Notes: generated by a model not told the origin, from the sequence alone. A DNA stretch of 38,152 bases from Citrobacter sp. Awk 4 (GCF_028069725.1 NZ_JANEWG010000042.1:1-38152); one strand, 5' to 3'; numbered from the stretch's first letter, positions 1-8,583 are shown. Made by a program: numbers and translations.

Positions 1-300
1 ACAGCTAAACGGAAATCACTGAAAGTCAGAATGCGGAAGCGACACCACGGTCCGGCTCGAAAATCGATGAGACGTTGACGGCTGACCGGGGCCGCCCGCA
101 GGGACGCGGGCGGAGGGGACGGCCTGCCGGGACGCAGGCTCGACCCCGACCCGAAAGGCAGACGGCATAAGTCGAATGTATCGCGAAGCGACGATTTTCC
201 TTGCCGGGAGCCTGGGTTGCAAGGGAGGCGGCGGTGAGCCTCCCTTGCACGTTCACAGGTAGTGTGGTTTCAGAGAAGCAGTGAACATAAAGTGAACGTC
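1..300. other. Non-coding block of strong hairpins, function unknown
   Basis: I see no convincing gene here. The stretch is GC-rich and holds three clear perfect inverted repeats. The first has an 8-bp stem at 92-99/106-113 with the 6-base loop AGGGAC. The second has a 6-bp stem at 122-127/134-139 with loop CGGGAC. The third has a 12-bp stem at 218-229/238-249 with an 8-base loop. The first two loops share GGGAC. A short stem (181-184/188-191) lies between them. Two overlapping minus-strand frames of 68-76 codons cover the same bases but read as arginine- and proline-rich strings and have no family features. A structured RNA or a dispersed palindromic element fits better than a protein. The strand is unknown. 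Confidence 0.5.
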
Positions 301-442
301 ACCCTTCTCCAGAGTGACAGGTTCTCCCTAATTTCTTAACTGACCAGCATTACACCTGTGTGCCGGTTTTTTCGTCTGAAGGGTGCCTTTAATCAGAATG
401 GCTTCCGGTAGAGTAGGGCAGAAATAAACTTTCGCCTTCTTC

Positions 443-805
443 TCACTTCCCGAAAAGTAGCTCGGTATATTTCGTTGAAATGGCGCCGCTACGCTTTCCG
501 TCTGCGCCGTAGTACCGGTCTTCCCGGCATAAGCGCTCTTTGATATCGCAGAAAATACCGTTGGCAAAGGTAAACTCGGTCGTATCAAATTCTCCCTGTG
601 AAAACAGTCTCTTTGCGGCTTTTTCACCGAGGTATTTTTCGGTCTTATCGCGGGAAACGCCTTTCGCGCTGTCAGCGCAAATATACTGATCGCACAGCAC
701 GCCCGCTTCTGGAGAATGGGGAGCGGAAGGTTGCTTCGCGCTGGCTGATGTCACCACGCCAGCCAACAGCAATGGCAGAGAGTATGAAAGAATGTTCTTA
801 TTCAA
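443..805 (-). CDS. Small secreted Fels-1/YcgJ-like protein
   Basis: This is a 120-residue protein of unknown function. The N-terminus is a clear Sec signal peptide: a short basic start, a hydrophobic core over residues 5-18, and an Ala-Ser-Ala-Lys boundary near 23. The mature part has four cysteines in two Cys-X(n)-Cys pairs (CDQYIC near 38-43, and one pair around FCDIKERLC). That suggests disulfides and a periplasmic location. The central segment with TEKYLGEKAA, GEFDTTEFTFANGIFCD and RYYGADGKRSG matches what I recall of the Fels-1 prophage protein family, which includes E. coli YcgJ. No biochemical role is known to me. The gene stands alone, reading away from the sulfatase gene's 3' end, with its promoter somewhere in 806-970. 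The assignment to the family is fairly firm; orthology to ycgJ itself is less sure. Confidence 0.75.
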   Translation of the reverse strand: MNKNILSYSLPLLLAGVVTSASAKQPSAPHSPEAGVLCDQYICADSAKGVSRDKTEKYLGEKAAKRLFSQGEFDTTEFTFANGIFCDIKERLCREDRYYGADGKRSGAISTKYTELLFGK

Positions 806-973
806 TGGAGTATCTCAGTAAGTGTTGTTGGGAGCGTTCAGTCTAATCTGAACAATACCGCGCTGCCAACCGCTTATCCGGAGACATCCCCACGGCTGTC
901 GTGGGAGTAGGGCGTAGCGGTTCCCTTATTTTGGTGTTCAAATCCGGGTTGCTACGACAGAGGCATCGTCAAA

Positions 974-1006
974 CAACACCCCCGTGAATTGCTCGCGGGG
1001 GTGTTG
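974..1006 (-). terminator. Hairpin after alkylsulfatase gene 1
   Basis: An 11-bp perfect stem (974-984 with 996-1006, CAACACCCCCG and its complement) lies 7 bases beyond the sulfatase stop codon on the minus strand. The T-run that follows on that strand is short (TTTG), so this may be a weak terminator or a mainly RNA-stabilising hairpin. Confidence 0.6.
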
Positions 1007-1012
1007 ATGGGG

Positions 1013-3001
1013 TTAAGGCGTGACGATGTTGAACCAGAATTCAAATTTATCCATGTAGCCGAGCATAGCGTCGAGTTTGGCGCCATCTCCGGTCACCTTC
1101 ACGTCGCCACTCTCCTGCGCCTGTTTCAGCGTGACTTCTTTCAGGATAATTTTGTTCAGCGTGTCGCGATTCAGTGAAATGGTCGCGTCAGCCTCTTTCG
1201 CTTCGGCATTGGCGGTATGGTTCAGCACGCCATTCTCCAGCTCAAGCTTGTACTTGCCGCCGTCGCTGCCGAGGTCGATGTTGAATACCGATTTCGCATC
1301 ACCGGCTTTCTGACCGTTGATATGCACCGCCAGATAATCAAAGAACATTTCCGGGGTCATCGCACGTACGGTATCCGGGCTGGCGGTGTTCGGGGTCGGG
1401 CCTTTCACCACGCCATTACGCAACTCCTGCGCGCCGGTCAGGTAGAAGTTACGCCACGGGCCGGATTCAGCCTGATAGCCCAGTTGCTCCAGCGCATCCG
1501 CTTCCAGGTTACGCGCATCCTGGTTATTCGGATCGGCGAACACCACTTTACTCACTACCTGCGCGACCCAACGGTAATTACCCTGGTCAAAGTCGGTTTT
1601 CGCTTTTTGCAGGATGGCGTCCGCACCGCCCATGTATTCGACGAATTTCTTCGCCGCTTCTTCTGGCGGCAGTTCGTCCAGGGTGGCCGGATTGCCGTCA
1701 AACCAGCCGAGATAGAGCACGTAGGTGGCTTTCACATCGTGGCTGACCGAACCGTAGTAACCCCGGTTCGCCCACGTATGCGCCAGTGAATCAGGCAGTT
1801 TAAAGTTGGCGGCAATCTCATCACGGGTCAGGCCTTCGTTGGCCATGCGTAAGGTCTGGTCGTTGATATAACGATAGAGGTCACGCTGGCTCTTCAGCAG
1901 TTTGACGACATTCTCGTTACCCCACGTCGGCCAGTGGTGCTGCGCCATCAGAATTTCCGCTTTGTCGCCCCAGCGAACAATCGCTTCGTTAATGTATTTC
2001 GACCACGGCAGCGGCTCGCGAATTTTCGCGCCGCGCAGCGAGTAGGTGTTGTGCAGGGTATGGGTCACGTCTTCTGCGGATTCAATGAGTTTTTTCTCTT
2101 CGATAAACCACAGCATTTCTGAAGGCGCTTCAGAGCCTGGCGCCAGCATAAAGTCATAGGTCAGGCCGTCAATGACCTCTTTCTGGCCGTCTTTCTCAAT
2201 GATATTGGTCGGCGCAATCAGCGTCACTGTACCGGCAGAGGTGGTGGTTCCCAGCCCCGCGCCGACCTGGCCTTTGGCATCCGGTTTCAGCAGGTTGCCG
2301 TACATATAGCTGGCACGGCGGCTCATCACATTACCGGCCATAATGTTTTCTGCGACGGCGGCTTCCATAAAGCCAGCTGGCGCATACACTTTCACTTTAC
2401 CGGATTTCACATCGGCTTCATCCACCACGCCGCGCACGCCGCCATAGTGGTCAACGTGACTGTGCGTGTAGATAACGGCGACCACCGGTTTGTTACCGCG
2501 GTTTTTAAAGTAGAGATCCATACCGACTTTGGCGGTTTCCGCAGAAACCAGCGGGTCGACGACGGTAACGCCCTCTTTCCCTTCGATAATGGTCATATTC
2601 GACAGGTCAAGGTTGCGGATTTGGTAGACGCCGTCAGTGACTTCAAACAGGCCGCTGATATTAATCAACTGAGACTGACGCCAGAGGCTTGGGTTTACCG
2701 TATCGGGCGCTTTTTCCCCTTCTTTAATAAAGGCATACTGCTGTGGGTTCCAGACCACGTTCCCTTGTTCGCCATGAATAATGTCGGAAGGAAGGGCGGC
2801 AATAAAACCTTTGTGGGCGTCGGTAAAGTCAGTGTTGTCGGAGAAAGGGAGCTGATTATAGAGTTGTTCGTTGGCTTGCTTAGTGGCGGCAGTGGCATCC
2901 TTTGAGGCGGTATCGGCATAGGCTGGAACAATGAGTGTTGTTAACAAGCCTGCCAGGGCAAGCCCTCTGGCGATGGGTTTTAGTCTCATTATGATTCTCA
3001 C
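1013..3001 (-). CDS. Periplasmic alkyl/aryl-sulfatase, YjcS/SdsA1 family (copy 1)
   Basis: This is a 662-residue member of the metallo-beta-lactamase-fold alkylsulfatases, which cleave primary alkyl sulfates such as dodecyl sulfate to alcohol and sulfate. E. coli YjcS is about the same length. A signal peptide ends near residue 29 (AYA|D), so the enzyme should be periplasmic. The zinc-binding HSHVDH motif is at 180-185, followed by YGG. Further metal-ligand regions (EDVTHTLHNTY and MAQHHWPTWGN) are intact. The middle carries the family's dimerisation domain (about 390-520), and the last 125 residues look like the SCP2-like C-terminal domain. Translation may begin at Met5 (2,989), which gives a cleaner signal sequence. 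A second, nearly identical gene lies at 8,891-10,873 in the opposite orientation. The family assignment is firm; the natural substrate is not known from sequence. Confidence 0.93.
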   Translation of the reverse strand: MRIIMRLKPIARGLALAGLLTTLIVPAYADTASKDATAATKQANEQLYNQLPFSDNTDFTDAHKGFIAALPSDIIHGEQGNVVWNPQQYAFIKEGEKAPDTVNPSLWRQSQLINISGLFEVTDGVYQIRNLDLSNMTIIEGKEGVTVVDPLVSAETAKVGMDLYFKNRGNKPVVAVIYTHSHVDHYGGVRGVVDEADVKSGKVKVYAPAGFMEAAVAENIMAGNVMSRRASYMYGNLLKPDAKGQVGAGLGTTTSAGTVTLIAPTNIIEKDGQKEVIDGLTYDFMLAPGSEAPSEMLWFIEEKKLIESAEDVTHTLHNTYSLRGAKIREPLPWSKYINEAIVRWGDKAEILMAQHHWPTWGNENVVKLLKSQRDLYRYINDQTLRMANEGLTRDEIAANFKLPDSLAHTWANRGYYGSVSHDVKATYVLYLGWFDGNPATLDELPPEEAAKKFVEYMGGADAILQKAKTDFDQGNYRWVAQVVSKVVFADPNNQDARNLEADALEQLGYQAESGPWRNFYLTGAQELRNGVVKGPTPNTASPDTVRAMTPEMFFDYLAVHINGQKAGDAKSVFNIDLGSDGGKYKLELENGVLNHTANAEAKEADATISLNRDTLNKIILKEVTLKQAQESGDVKVTGDGAKLDAMLGYMDKFEFWFNIVTP

Positions 3002-3340
3002 ATTTTTTAGGTTTAGTGATGAATATCAGTACGATCCCTAAAGTTACATTCTGTAACCCTCGCAATTAAATATAACCCGTTGTTAACATTCAGCCAGTTA
3101 ATCCATACAAATATTTAATTTGATAAGTTTCACTTAACATTTTGATTAATCTATCAGGATTAAGGCATCAGAGACGGGAAATCGACAAAGGGCAGAATAA
3201 AATCGGGTAACGCTGAAATGTGATTCGTATGTGGGTGGATAAAAAAGCACCAGGCTGGTCTATGCTCAAAAGGGTAATGACGAGCTCTATTTTTTGACGC
3301 TATGAATAATAACGATAATTACACATTTGGGGTGGTGGTG
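3002..3340. promoter_or_regulatory. Divergent promoter region, sulfatase 1 / MscS channel
   Basis: This AT-rich gap carries no gene and must hold the promoters of the two divergent neighbours. The clearest element is the inverted repeat GTTACA-TTC-TGTAAC (3,043-3,048 / 3,052-3,057), 42 bases upstream of the sulfatase start. That is well placed for an operator in the leader or promoter. I could not assign confident -35/-10 boxes on either strand. Confidence 0.4.
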
Positions 3341-4957
3341 ATGAACAGGATGATGCTCACTATTTTGGCGTGTTTTATGGTCATTCTGGCGCTCCCTTCC
3401 CTGGCGGCGGAACCCCGACAGCAGCCCACAGAACAAGAGCGTGCGCGCACGGTTTATATTTTTCATCAACCCATTGTTATGTTGCAGGCGAAGTTTGGCC
3501 TGACCACGCCAGAAGAACGCGTTCTGCGGATCCACAATACATTGCGTAATTTTACCCAGGCGGACGTGCGTGAGCCGTTGAAAATTGTACCTGTCACTCG
3601 CTATCGCCAGCAGGGGCGGCTGATCGTGATGAACGGCAAGCCGGTCATGTTGTTGGCACAAGGGGATCTGGATGAGGGGGACGACCTAACGCTCGACCAG
3701 GCCGCACAGCGCGTACTGGCGCGGATGGAGATCCAGCGCACCTCTCTGCGCGACCAGTATGACAGCGGTTGGCTTGCCCTCGCCGCCGTGAAAACCGCCG
3801 CAGGCTTACTGGCGCTCACTTTGTTCTGGTATGGCGCTTACCGCTCCTGGCGGTGGGTACGTCGACATTATCGACGTAAAATTTTCGAAAACCGTAGCTG
3901 GATCCCGCAAAACTGGCGGCGTTTCGTCGGTGCAATTGAAACCCGGTTGTATGCGTTATTGATGATGTTGCTCGGTATCCTGGCGTTCTACGTCTGGCTA
4001 AGTTGGGTATTCAGTCTGTTCCCGTGGACCCGGGTATGGGGAGAATCGCTGGGCGACTGGTCCGTGCGCGTTGTCAGGGAAATCGCGCTGTCGATTGTCT
4101 CCGCATTGCCTGGATTAATGATTGTCCTGCTCATCTTTGCCATCACCGCGCTTATTTTAAAATTGCTCAAAGTGATCCTTAATCAAGTGGAAGCCGGGCG
4201 ATTGACGTTGCCTGGCATTCACCCTGAAACGGTCGGTGCGACCCGCAAGCTGATATCCGTTGTGGTGTGGTTGTTTGCGCTTTCGGCGGCGTATCCTTTT
4301 CTTCCCGGCGCGAATTCACTGGCGTTTAAAGGTATTAGCGTCTTTTTCGGTTTAATGCTTACGCTCGGCTCTGCGGGGGTGATGAATCATGCGATGAGCG
4401 GACTGGTACTCATCTATTCACGCGCGCTGCGCAAAGGTGATGTGATCCGTATTGCCGATAATGAAGGGCTGGTGAGTGAAATTGGTATGCTGGCCACCAA
4501 GATAATCACCCGGGAAAACTACGTCGTAACGGTTCCCAATGCGGTGGTGGTCAGTGGCAAAATTACCAATCTCAGCGCGCAAAATCCTGATGGCGGCGTC
4601 AACTTAACCGTGGGCGTCACTATCGGTTACGACACCCCCTGGCGTCAGGTACATGCCATGCTTGAACTGGCCGCCAACCGTGCTAACGGCATCGACCATA
4701 CGCAGCCGCCGTTGGTGCGCCAGCTCAGTTTGATGGACTGGTATATCTCTTATGAGCTACAGGTTCGTCTGCAACCCGATGAGTCGCTGGCAGCCGCCCG
4801 CAATGCCTTGCATAGCAATATTCAGGACGTTTTCAACGAATTTAATGTGCAAATCATGTCGCCAAACTTTGTGATGCAACCGAAAGGGGCGGTAATGGTA
4901 GCGAAGGAAGATTGGTATGCCTCACCCGCAATGCCGCCCGAAAAATCAGAAGCATAA
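3341..4957 (+). CDS. MscS-family mechanosensitive channel with periplasmic N-domain
   Basis: This inner-membrane channel should open on membrane tension to release solutes during osmotic downshock. From the chosen start it has 538 residues. There is a signal peptide (MNRMMLTILACFMVILALPSLAA), a soluble periplasmic region of about 120 residues, then about five hydrophobic segments near 145-167, 203-227, 249-276, 303-322 and 330-360. The last is the glycine/alanine-rich pore helix (FFGLMLTLGSAGVMNHAMSG). After it comes the MscS beta-domain with GDVIRIADNEG and the conserved VPNAVVVSGKITN stretch. I chose ATG 3,341 because it gives a normal signal peptide and is preceded by GGGGTGG. An in-frame ATG at 3,302 would add 13 polar residues. 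It is larger than E. coli MscS, closer to the extended paralogues, but I do not recognise a named orthologue. It converges on the cyclase gene, with 5 bases between the stops. Confidence 0.88.
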   Translation: MNRMMLTILACFMVILALPSLAAEPRQQPTEQERARTVYIFHQPIVMLQAKFGLTTPEERVLRIHNTLRNFTQADVREPLKIVPVTRYRQQGRLIVMNGKPVMLLAQGDLDEGDDLTLDQAAQRVLARMEIQRTSLRDQYDSGWLALAAVKTAAGLLALTLFWYGAYRSWRWVRRHYRRKIFENRSWIPQNWRRFVGAIETRLYALLMMLLGILAFYVWLSWVFSLFPWTRVWGESLGDWSVRVVREIALSIVSALPGLMIVLLIFAITALILKLLKVILNQVEAGRLTLPGIHPETVGATRKLISVVVWLFALSAAYPFLPGANSLAFKGISVFFGLMLTLGSAGVMNHAMSGLVLIYSRALRKGDVIRIADNEGLVSEIGMLATKIITRENYVVTVPNAVVVSGKITNLSAQNPDGGVNLTVGVTIGYDTPWRQVHAMLELAANRANGIDHTQPPLVRQLSLMDWYISYELQVRLQPDESLAAARNALHSNIQDVFNEFNVQIMSPNFVMQPKGAVMVAKEDWYASPAMPPEKSEA

Positions 4958-4962
4958 AGGGG

Positions 4963-6375
4963 CTAGCGACGATAAATTTCTACCCGATTACGTCCGTTGC
5001 TTTTCGCGAGATAGAGCGCCTGGTCTGCCTTCTCAATCAGTTGTTTGTAGTCCGGGTGATAATCGTACTCGGCGATACCAATGCTGGTGGTGACGGAGAA
5101 GGATTCCAGCGGTGAAGCAGAAATACGCAGGCCGGCAATTTTTGTCCGTAGCGTTTCCAGAATGATACTCGCCTGTGATACATCGGATTCGACAAGCAGC
5201 ACCATAAACTCTTCGCCGCCATAGCGAAAAACGTAATCGCTGCTGCGGATATGCTCGTAAATCACTGCGGCGACATTTTTCAGCGTGATGTCTCCGGCAT
5301 TATGTCCGTAGCGATCGTTGATCTGTTTGAAATAATCAATGTCGAGCATGGCCAGCACGAACGGTTTACGCGAATGCAGCGCAAGGGAAATTTCGCGGCG
5401 CATAATGGTGGGAATAAAGCGGCGGTTCAGCAACTGCGTCAGCGAATCTTTGCCGTTTTCTTGTTTCACCAGCTCTTCAAACATAGAGGCGAGGAGGAAG
5501 TGGATTTGCGTGGATAACTGGCGAATATCCTGCAGCAAACTCATCCGTTCTTCTGCAGAAGGCTCCTGGCCGTTCAGTAACACCTGATTCAGGTTATTGT
5601 CTATCTGCTGTATCAATTGCTCCATCCCGGAAAGCAGTTTTCCGTTACCGAGAATGTGTTTTCCCTTATGTGATAACCACATACCAAAGTCAGATTTCGA
5701 CAAAAAAATCAGCTCTTCGGCAGGCAAGCCCGTAGCAATATTGTAGATAAACTGATTCTCCCAGTCGGTCAGGGAGCGGATCTGGCGTTCCCGCTCGACG
5801 TTGACATCATCGTAAATCGTCAACAGGCGGTACTGTTCCTGGGTGTTCATGGAATTTTGGTAATTAGGAGAGTAAGAGACGGTCATCGCCTCTATCGCCG
5901 TGTCCATTGCCAGACTGCTAAAGCAGATTGCATCGCTGAGCACGCTCGTCGGGTAGACGGATTTCTCCTTCAGCAGGCGGTACAGCTCATCTTTTAATCG
6001 ACGTGCGCCACGGGCGACCAGATCTATCGGCAGACCAATACGGGCATGAACGACGCCAATATCGCGCTGTTTCGCCAGCAGTTGGTGGAGATCTTCCTGC
6101 GCGCTTCCCAACACGCTGCGTAACCAGTGAAACATGCTGTGGCTGAGTCGGGTTGCCACCTGTTCAGTGTTGAGGAACAGCGCGCTCTCGGCGTGTGAAA
6201 GCATATAGTCATAAAAAACGGTAACCAGATGATGAATCTCCTCGTCGGTTAACGAGGTCAGTATCTCGTGAACCTTAGGAGAGGTTTGGTGAAGCAATGT
6301 CTGCCATTCTGTAAGGAGTAATTCGTCGTTACCGGGTTCTACCTGTTCCATCTTTCCGCCACGTGTCAATACCAT
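4963..6375 (-). CDS. Globin-coupled diguanylate cyclase, DosC (YddV)-like
   Basis: This is a cytoplasmic enzyme that makes cyclic di-GMP from two GTP under control of a haem-globin oxygen or redox sensor. It has 470 residues. The sensor globin covers about 20-175, and the VHARIGLP motif places the likely haem-proximal histidine at 110. A middle linker domain (about 190-305) contains FGMWLSHKGKH, as in DosC. The GGDEF domain follows (about 310-470), with the active-site GGEEF at 386-390 and metal-binding LDIDYFKQIND near 344-354. RSSD (377-380), five residues before GGEEF, matches the RxxD inhibitory site, so product feedback is expected. E. coli dosC is in an operon with the phosphodiesterase gene dosP; no such partner lies here. 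ATG at 6,351 (Met9), with GGCGGA just upstream, is a plausible alternative start. I am sure of the domain order and less sure of strict orthology to DosC. Confidence 0.92.
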   Translation of the reverse strand: MVLTRGGKMEQVEPGNDELLLTEWQTLLHQTSPKVHEILTSLTDEEIHHLVTVFYDYMLSHAESALFLNTEQVATRLSHSMFHWLRSVLGSAQEDLHQLLAKQRDIGVVHARIGLPIDLVARGARRLKDELYRLLKEKSVYPTSVLSDAICFSSLAMDTAIEAMTVSYSPNYQNSMNTQEQYRLLTIYDDVNVERERQIRSLTDWENQFIYNIATGLPAEELIFLSKSDFGMWLSHKGKHILGNGKLLSGMEQLIQQIDNNLNQVLLNGQEPSAEERMSLLQDIRQLSTQIHFLLASMFEELVKQENGKDSLTQLLNRRFIPTIMRREISLALHSRKPFVLAMLDIDYFKQINDRYGHNAGDITLKNVAAVIYEHIRSSDYVFRYGGEEFMVLLVESDVSQASIILETLRTKIAGLRISASPLESFSVTTSIGIAEYDYHPDYKQLIEKADQALYLAKSNGRNRVEIYRR

Positions 6376-6725
6376 TAAAGAGTGAGGCCGATATTACGAG
6401 GAATTTCAGTGCGATGGTCAAGCTAAAGAGTAAGACACGGGCGCGCTGAAGCACTCATTGTTTATCGTTTGCGCACTTCACTAAAAGTATAGAGGATACT
6501 GGCACGGGAAACGTACAGTTGCTGAACAGAAGCCCTTTGCGGCGAGAGCATCAAACTGACGCAGGCGTCCACGTCGTATCAGGGATTATTTAAAAATAAA
6601 CGTAAAGCGTATTGCCGGATATTATTTTCTTAACAAGAGTATTCTGTTTAATATCAGTTTGTATTTTTTTAACGTTAAGAGATATAGTTTACAACTCCCC
6701 CTGGCGTAGACGGTCTGGTATTCGT
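6376..6725. promoter_or_regulatory. Divergent intergenic region, cyclase / IprA-like regulator
   Basis: About 350 bases without a supported gene. The half next to the regulator (6,590-6,725) is strongly AT-rich with a TAACGTTA palindrome. A frame reads upstream from the regulator to a TTG at 6,612, but I see no ribosome site or conserved residues there, so it is treated as leader. Promoter boxes could not be assigned with confidence. Confidence 0.3.
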
Positions 6726-7355
6726 ATGCATATTCATCCACCTGTACAACCCGATCAAAGTATTGCGCGTTTAACCGCGGTACTGACACCGTTGGCAGAA
6801 AAAATGAAAGTGATCCCGCGTAAGCGGATTACGTGGGATTATCAAGGCCAGTCACAGCTCTATCTGTTCATCGAAGGCGAACTCTCAATATTGCGGGCCT
6901 CGGATGGGCTTCTGATCGCCACGCTGTATGACCCCCATCTTTTTGGCCTTGCTGAGATGATTCAGCCCGTTCGGGGGCATATTTTGCGCGCGGAGCAGGA
7001 TTCAACCATCCTGCGGGTTGATGCGCAAAAGGCCGCTGACGTGTTTCGCCGGGAGGGATTATGGGAGGATGTTGCCGCGCTGCTCTCATATCACTCTGCG
7101 TATCTTTTTTATCGCGATGCGTTGATTGTGCAGCAGGGCACTTATTCCGTTATTCGTAGCCACTTGCAGGAGATGATTTTACTGCCGGAGGAGACCCGAA
7201 TGAGAACCTCGATCCTCGAGTATATTCAGGAGAGAACCCACCTTTCTCGCAGTAGTGTATTGAACGTGCTTTCTGCATTAAAACAAGGGGGTTACATAGC
7301 CTTTAAACGCGGTGGTTATTTGACGGAGTTGACAGACTTACCTGAACGATTTTAA
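6726..7355 (+). CDS. IprA-like winged-helix transcription regulator
   Basis: This 209-residue protein has a cyclic-nucleotide-binding-type beta-roll in the N-terminal half and a winged helix-turn-helix at the C-terminus (about 162-191, ILEYIQERTHLSRSSVLNVL). The layout and motifs (LFIEGELSILR, LFGLAEMIQ, YIQERTHLSRSSV, LSALKQGGYI) resemble E. coli IprA (YaiV), an inhibitor of hydrogen peroxide resistance. The residues that bind cAMP in CRP are not apparent, so the ligand, if any, is unknown. I chose ATG 6,726 because it matches the normal family length; the ribosome site before it is weak. It lies upstream of, and on the same strand as, the OmpA-type gene, and could regulate it or its own divergent region. 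Sensing of oxidative or envelope stress is inference from the family. Confidence 0.75.
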   Translation: MHIHPPVQPDQSIARLTAVLTPLAEKMKVIPRKRITWDYQGQSQLYLFIEGELSILRASDGLLIATLYDPHLFGLAEMIQPVRGHILRAEQDSTILRVDAQKAADVFRREGLWEDVAALLSYHSAYLFYRDALIVQQGTYSVIRSHLQEMILLPEETRMRTSILEYIQERTHLSRSSVLNVLSALKQGGYIAFKRGGYLTELTDLPERF

Positions 7356-7532
7356 TTTCTCTGCAGTAACGGAAATTTTATGATTCTCAGCGCGTTATCT
7401 CGTTCATAAATACTTTGTCCAAAAATAAATAAGTTTATGATTACCCCTGTGCGTGTTTTTATTTATATTTTCTGCGTCTTATACAAATGCACGCGATCAT
7501 AGAGATTGCAACACGTTAATAATGGGATGTTT

Positions 7533-8138
7533 ATGAAAAAGACGCTTGTCGCTTTAATTATGGTTAACGCGGTTACCGCATCAACCGCATTTGCCGCTGC
7601 GGACACCGGAACCTGGTATGCCGGGGGGAAATTTGGCTGGTCGCACTATTTTGACACCAGTAGCAGTAAAAATGGGGGAAATACCCAATCAACTGATTTC
7701 GATTTTAATCATGATAATGTCGGTGGTGGTGTATATACCGGTTATCAGATCACCCCGTGGCTGGCTGTTGAAGGGGGCTATGACTATTTGGGGAATATGG
7801 GCGTTGAAGGTCACCACGGTGCTTCTGGCGCTAAAATGAAAAGTCAGGGGCTACAGTTGTCATTAAAAGCCAGTTATGGTCTGAATGATAACTGGGATAT
7901 TTATGGTCGGGCGGGGGCAATGGGTTACCGCGCGGAATCTGATATCAGTGGTAAAAATCGCTTTGAGACTGGCGTGCGTCCGTTAGTGGCGGTCGGGACG
8001 GAATATGCTTTCAATCAAAACCTGGCCGGTCGCTTAGAATATCAGTGGGTGAGCAATGTCGGGAACGAGAATCAGATTGGCGTCAGCAGCGATGTCAGTT
8101 CTCTGAACGTCGGTCTGACGTACCGTTTTGGACAATAA
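7533..8138 (+). CDS. OmpA-like 8-stranded outer-membrane beta-barrel
   Basis: This 201-residue outer-membrane protein corresponds to the transmembrane half of OmpA and lacks the peptidoglycan-binding C-domain. The signal peptide (MKKTLVALIMVNAVTASTAFA) is followed at once by TGTWYAGGKFGWSHY, the typical first strand of OmpA barrels. Alternating strands then run through YTGYQITPWLAVEGGYDYLG, LKASYGLNDNWDIYGRAGAM and RPLVAVGTEYAFNQNLAGRLEYQWV, and end in LNVGLTYRFGQ. The start at 7,533 is preceded by GGGA at a 5-base spacing; an in-frame ATG lies at 7,527. The region is lower in GC than the prp genes. The role could be structural, adhesin-like or a receptor; nothing in the sequence decides this. 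A strong bidirectional hairpin follows. Confidence 0.88.
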   Translation: MKKTLVALIMVNAVTASTAFAAADTGTWYAGGKFGWSHYFDTSSSKNGGNTQSTDFDFNHDNVGGGVYTGYQITPWLAVEGGYDYLGNMGVEGHHGASGAKMKSQGLQLSLKASYGLNDNWDIYGRAGAMGYRAESDISGKNRFETGVRPLVAVGTEYAFNQNLAGRLEYQWVSNVGNENQIGVSSDVSSLNVGLTYRFGQ

Positions 8139-8157
8139 TACGAGAGGCCGTCGTCAT

Positions 8158-8186
8158 AAAACCCGATACCGAATGTGTCGGGTTTT
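8158..8186. terminator. Bidirectional terminator between OmpA-like gene and lipoprotein gene
   Basis: A 12-bp stem (8,158-8,169 with 8,175-8,186; one G-T wobble pair, 5-base loop) begins with AAAACCCGA and ends with TCGGGTTTT. It therefore has a T-tail on both strands. It sits between the stops of two convergent genes, as expected for a shared Rho-independent terminator. Confidence 0.85.
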
Positions 8187-8199
8187 AACCATCCCCGGG

Positions 8200-8583
8200 T
8201 TATGACACTGACTGGAGTGTCATCGAAATCTCCTGCAATCCTTGCTCATTTTTCTCCTTCAGGTAGTTGTCGTTCAGATAGCTAAATTGCTCCAGTTTTG
8301 TCAGTGCGGCGTAAACCCGTGCTGTCTCACTGTGGGTATCAAAAATATCTTTCCTGGTGCTCCGTTGCAGATACTTCTGTTTAAGGCTCGCCGTTAACGT
8401 GCTTATTTTTTGTTTATTTTGCTGGTGTAGCGGCAGCAACGTGGCTGTCTGAGCAGGCGTGGTGTCTGGTGTAACGACGGGAACGGTCAGGGCATTTAAT
8501 TGTTGTACGGTGTCCGGCGAGTGAGTACTGCATGCGGTGAGCAGGCTCAGACTGAGTAAAATAGGAGAAATGCGGATTTTCAT
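8200..8583 (-). CDS. Small hypothetical lipoprotein
   Basis: I do not recognise this 127-residue protein. Its start is a lipoprotein signal: MKIRISPILLSLSLL followed by the lipobox LTAC, with the acylated cysteine at 18. Residues after Cys18 are Ser-Thr rather than Asp, which favours outer-membrane sorting. The mature part has a Thr/Pro-rich linker (about 25-50) and then a mostly alpha-helical stretch rich in Gln, Lys and Leu, perhaps a short coiled coil. There are no catalytic motifs. It converges on the OmpA-like gene and is divergent from alkylsulfatase copy 2, so it may share the regulatory region with the latter. It is probably real because of the precise lipobox, but its function is open. 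Confidence 0.72.
   Translation of the reverse strand: MKIRISPILLSLSLLTACSTHSPDTVQQLNALTVPVVTPDTTPAQTATLLPLHQQNKQKISTLTASLKQKYLQRSTRKDIFDTHSETARVYAALTKLEQFSYLNDNYLKEKNEQGLQEISMTLQSVS

Noticed and set aside
896-960. tRNA-like piece (GTTCAAATCC T-loop motif and a CGTAGC/GCTACG stem)
   Set aside because: There is no anticodon arm, D arm or CCA end that can be folded into a tRNA. It could be chance or an att-site scrap, but nothing else supports integration here.
6612-6725. Upstream extension of the IprA-like regulator to a TTG start
   Set aside because: The added 38 residues have no family match and no ribosome site; the ATG at 6,726 gives the usual family length.
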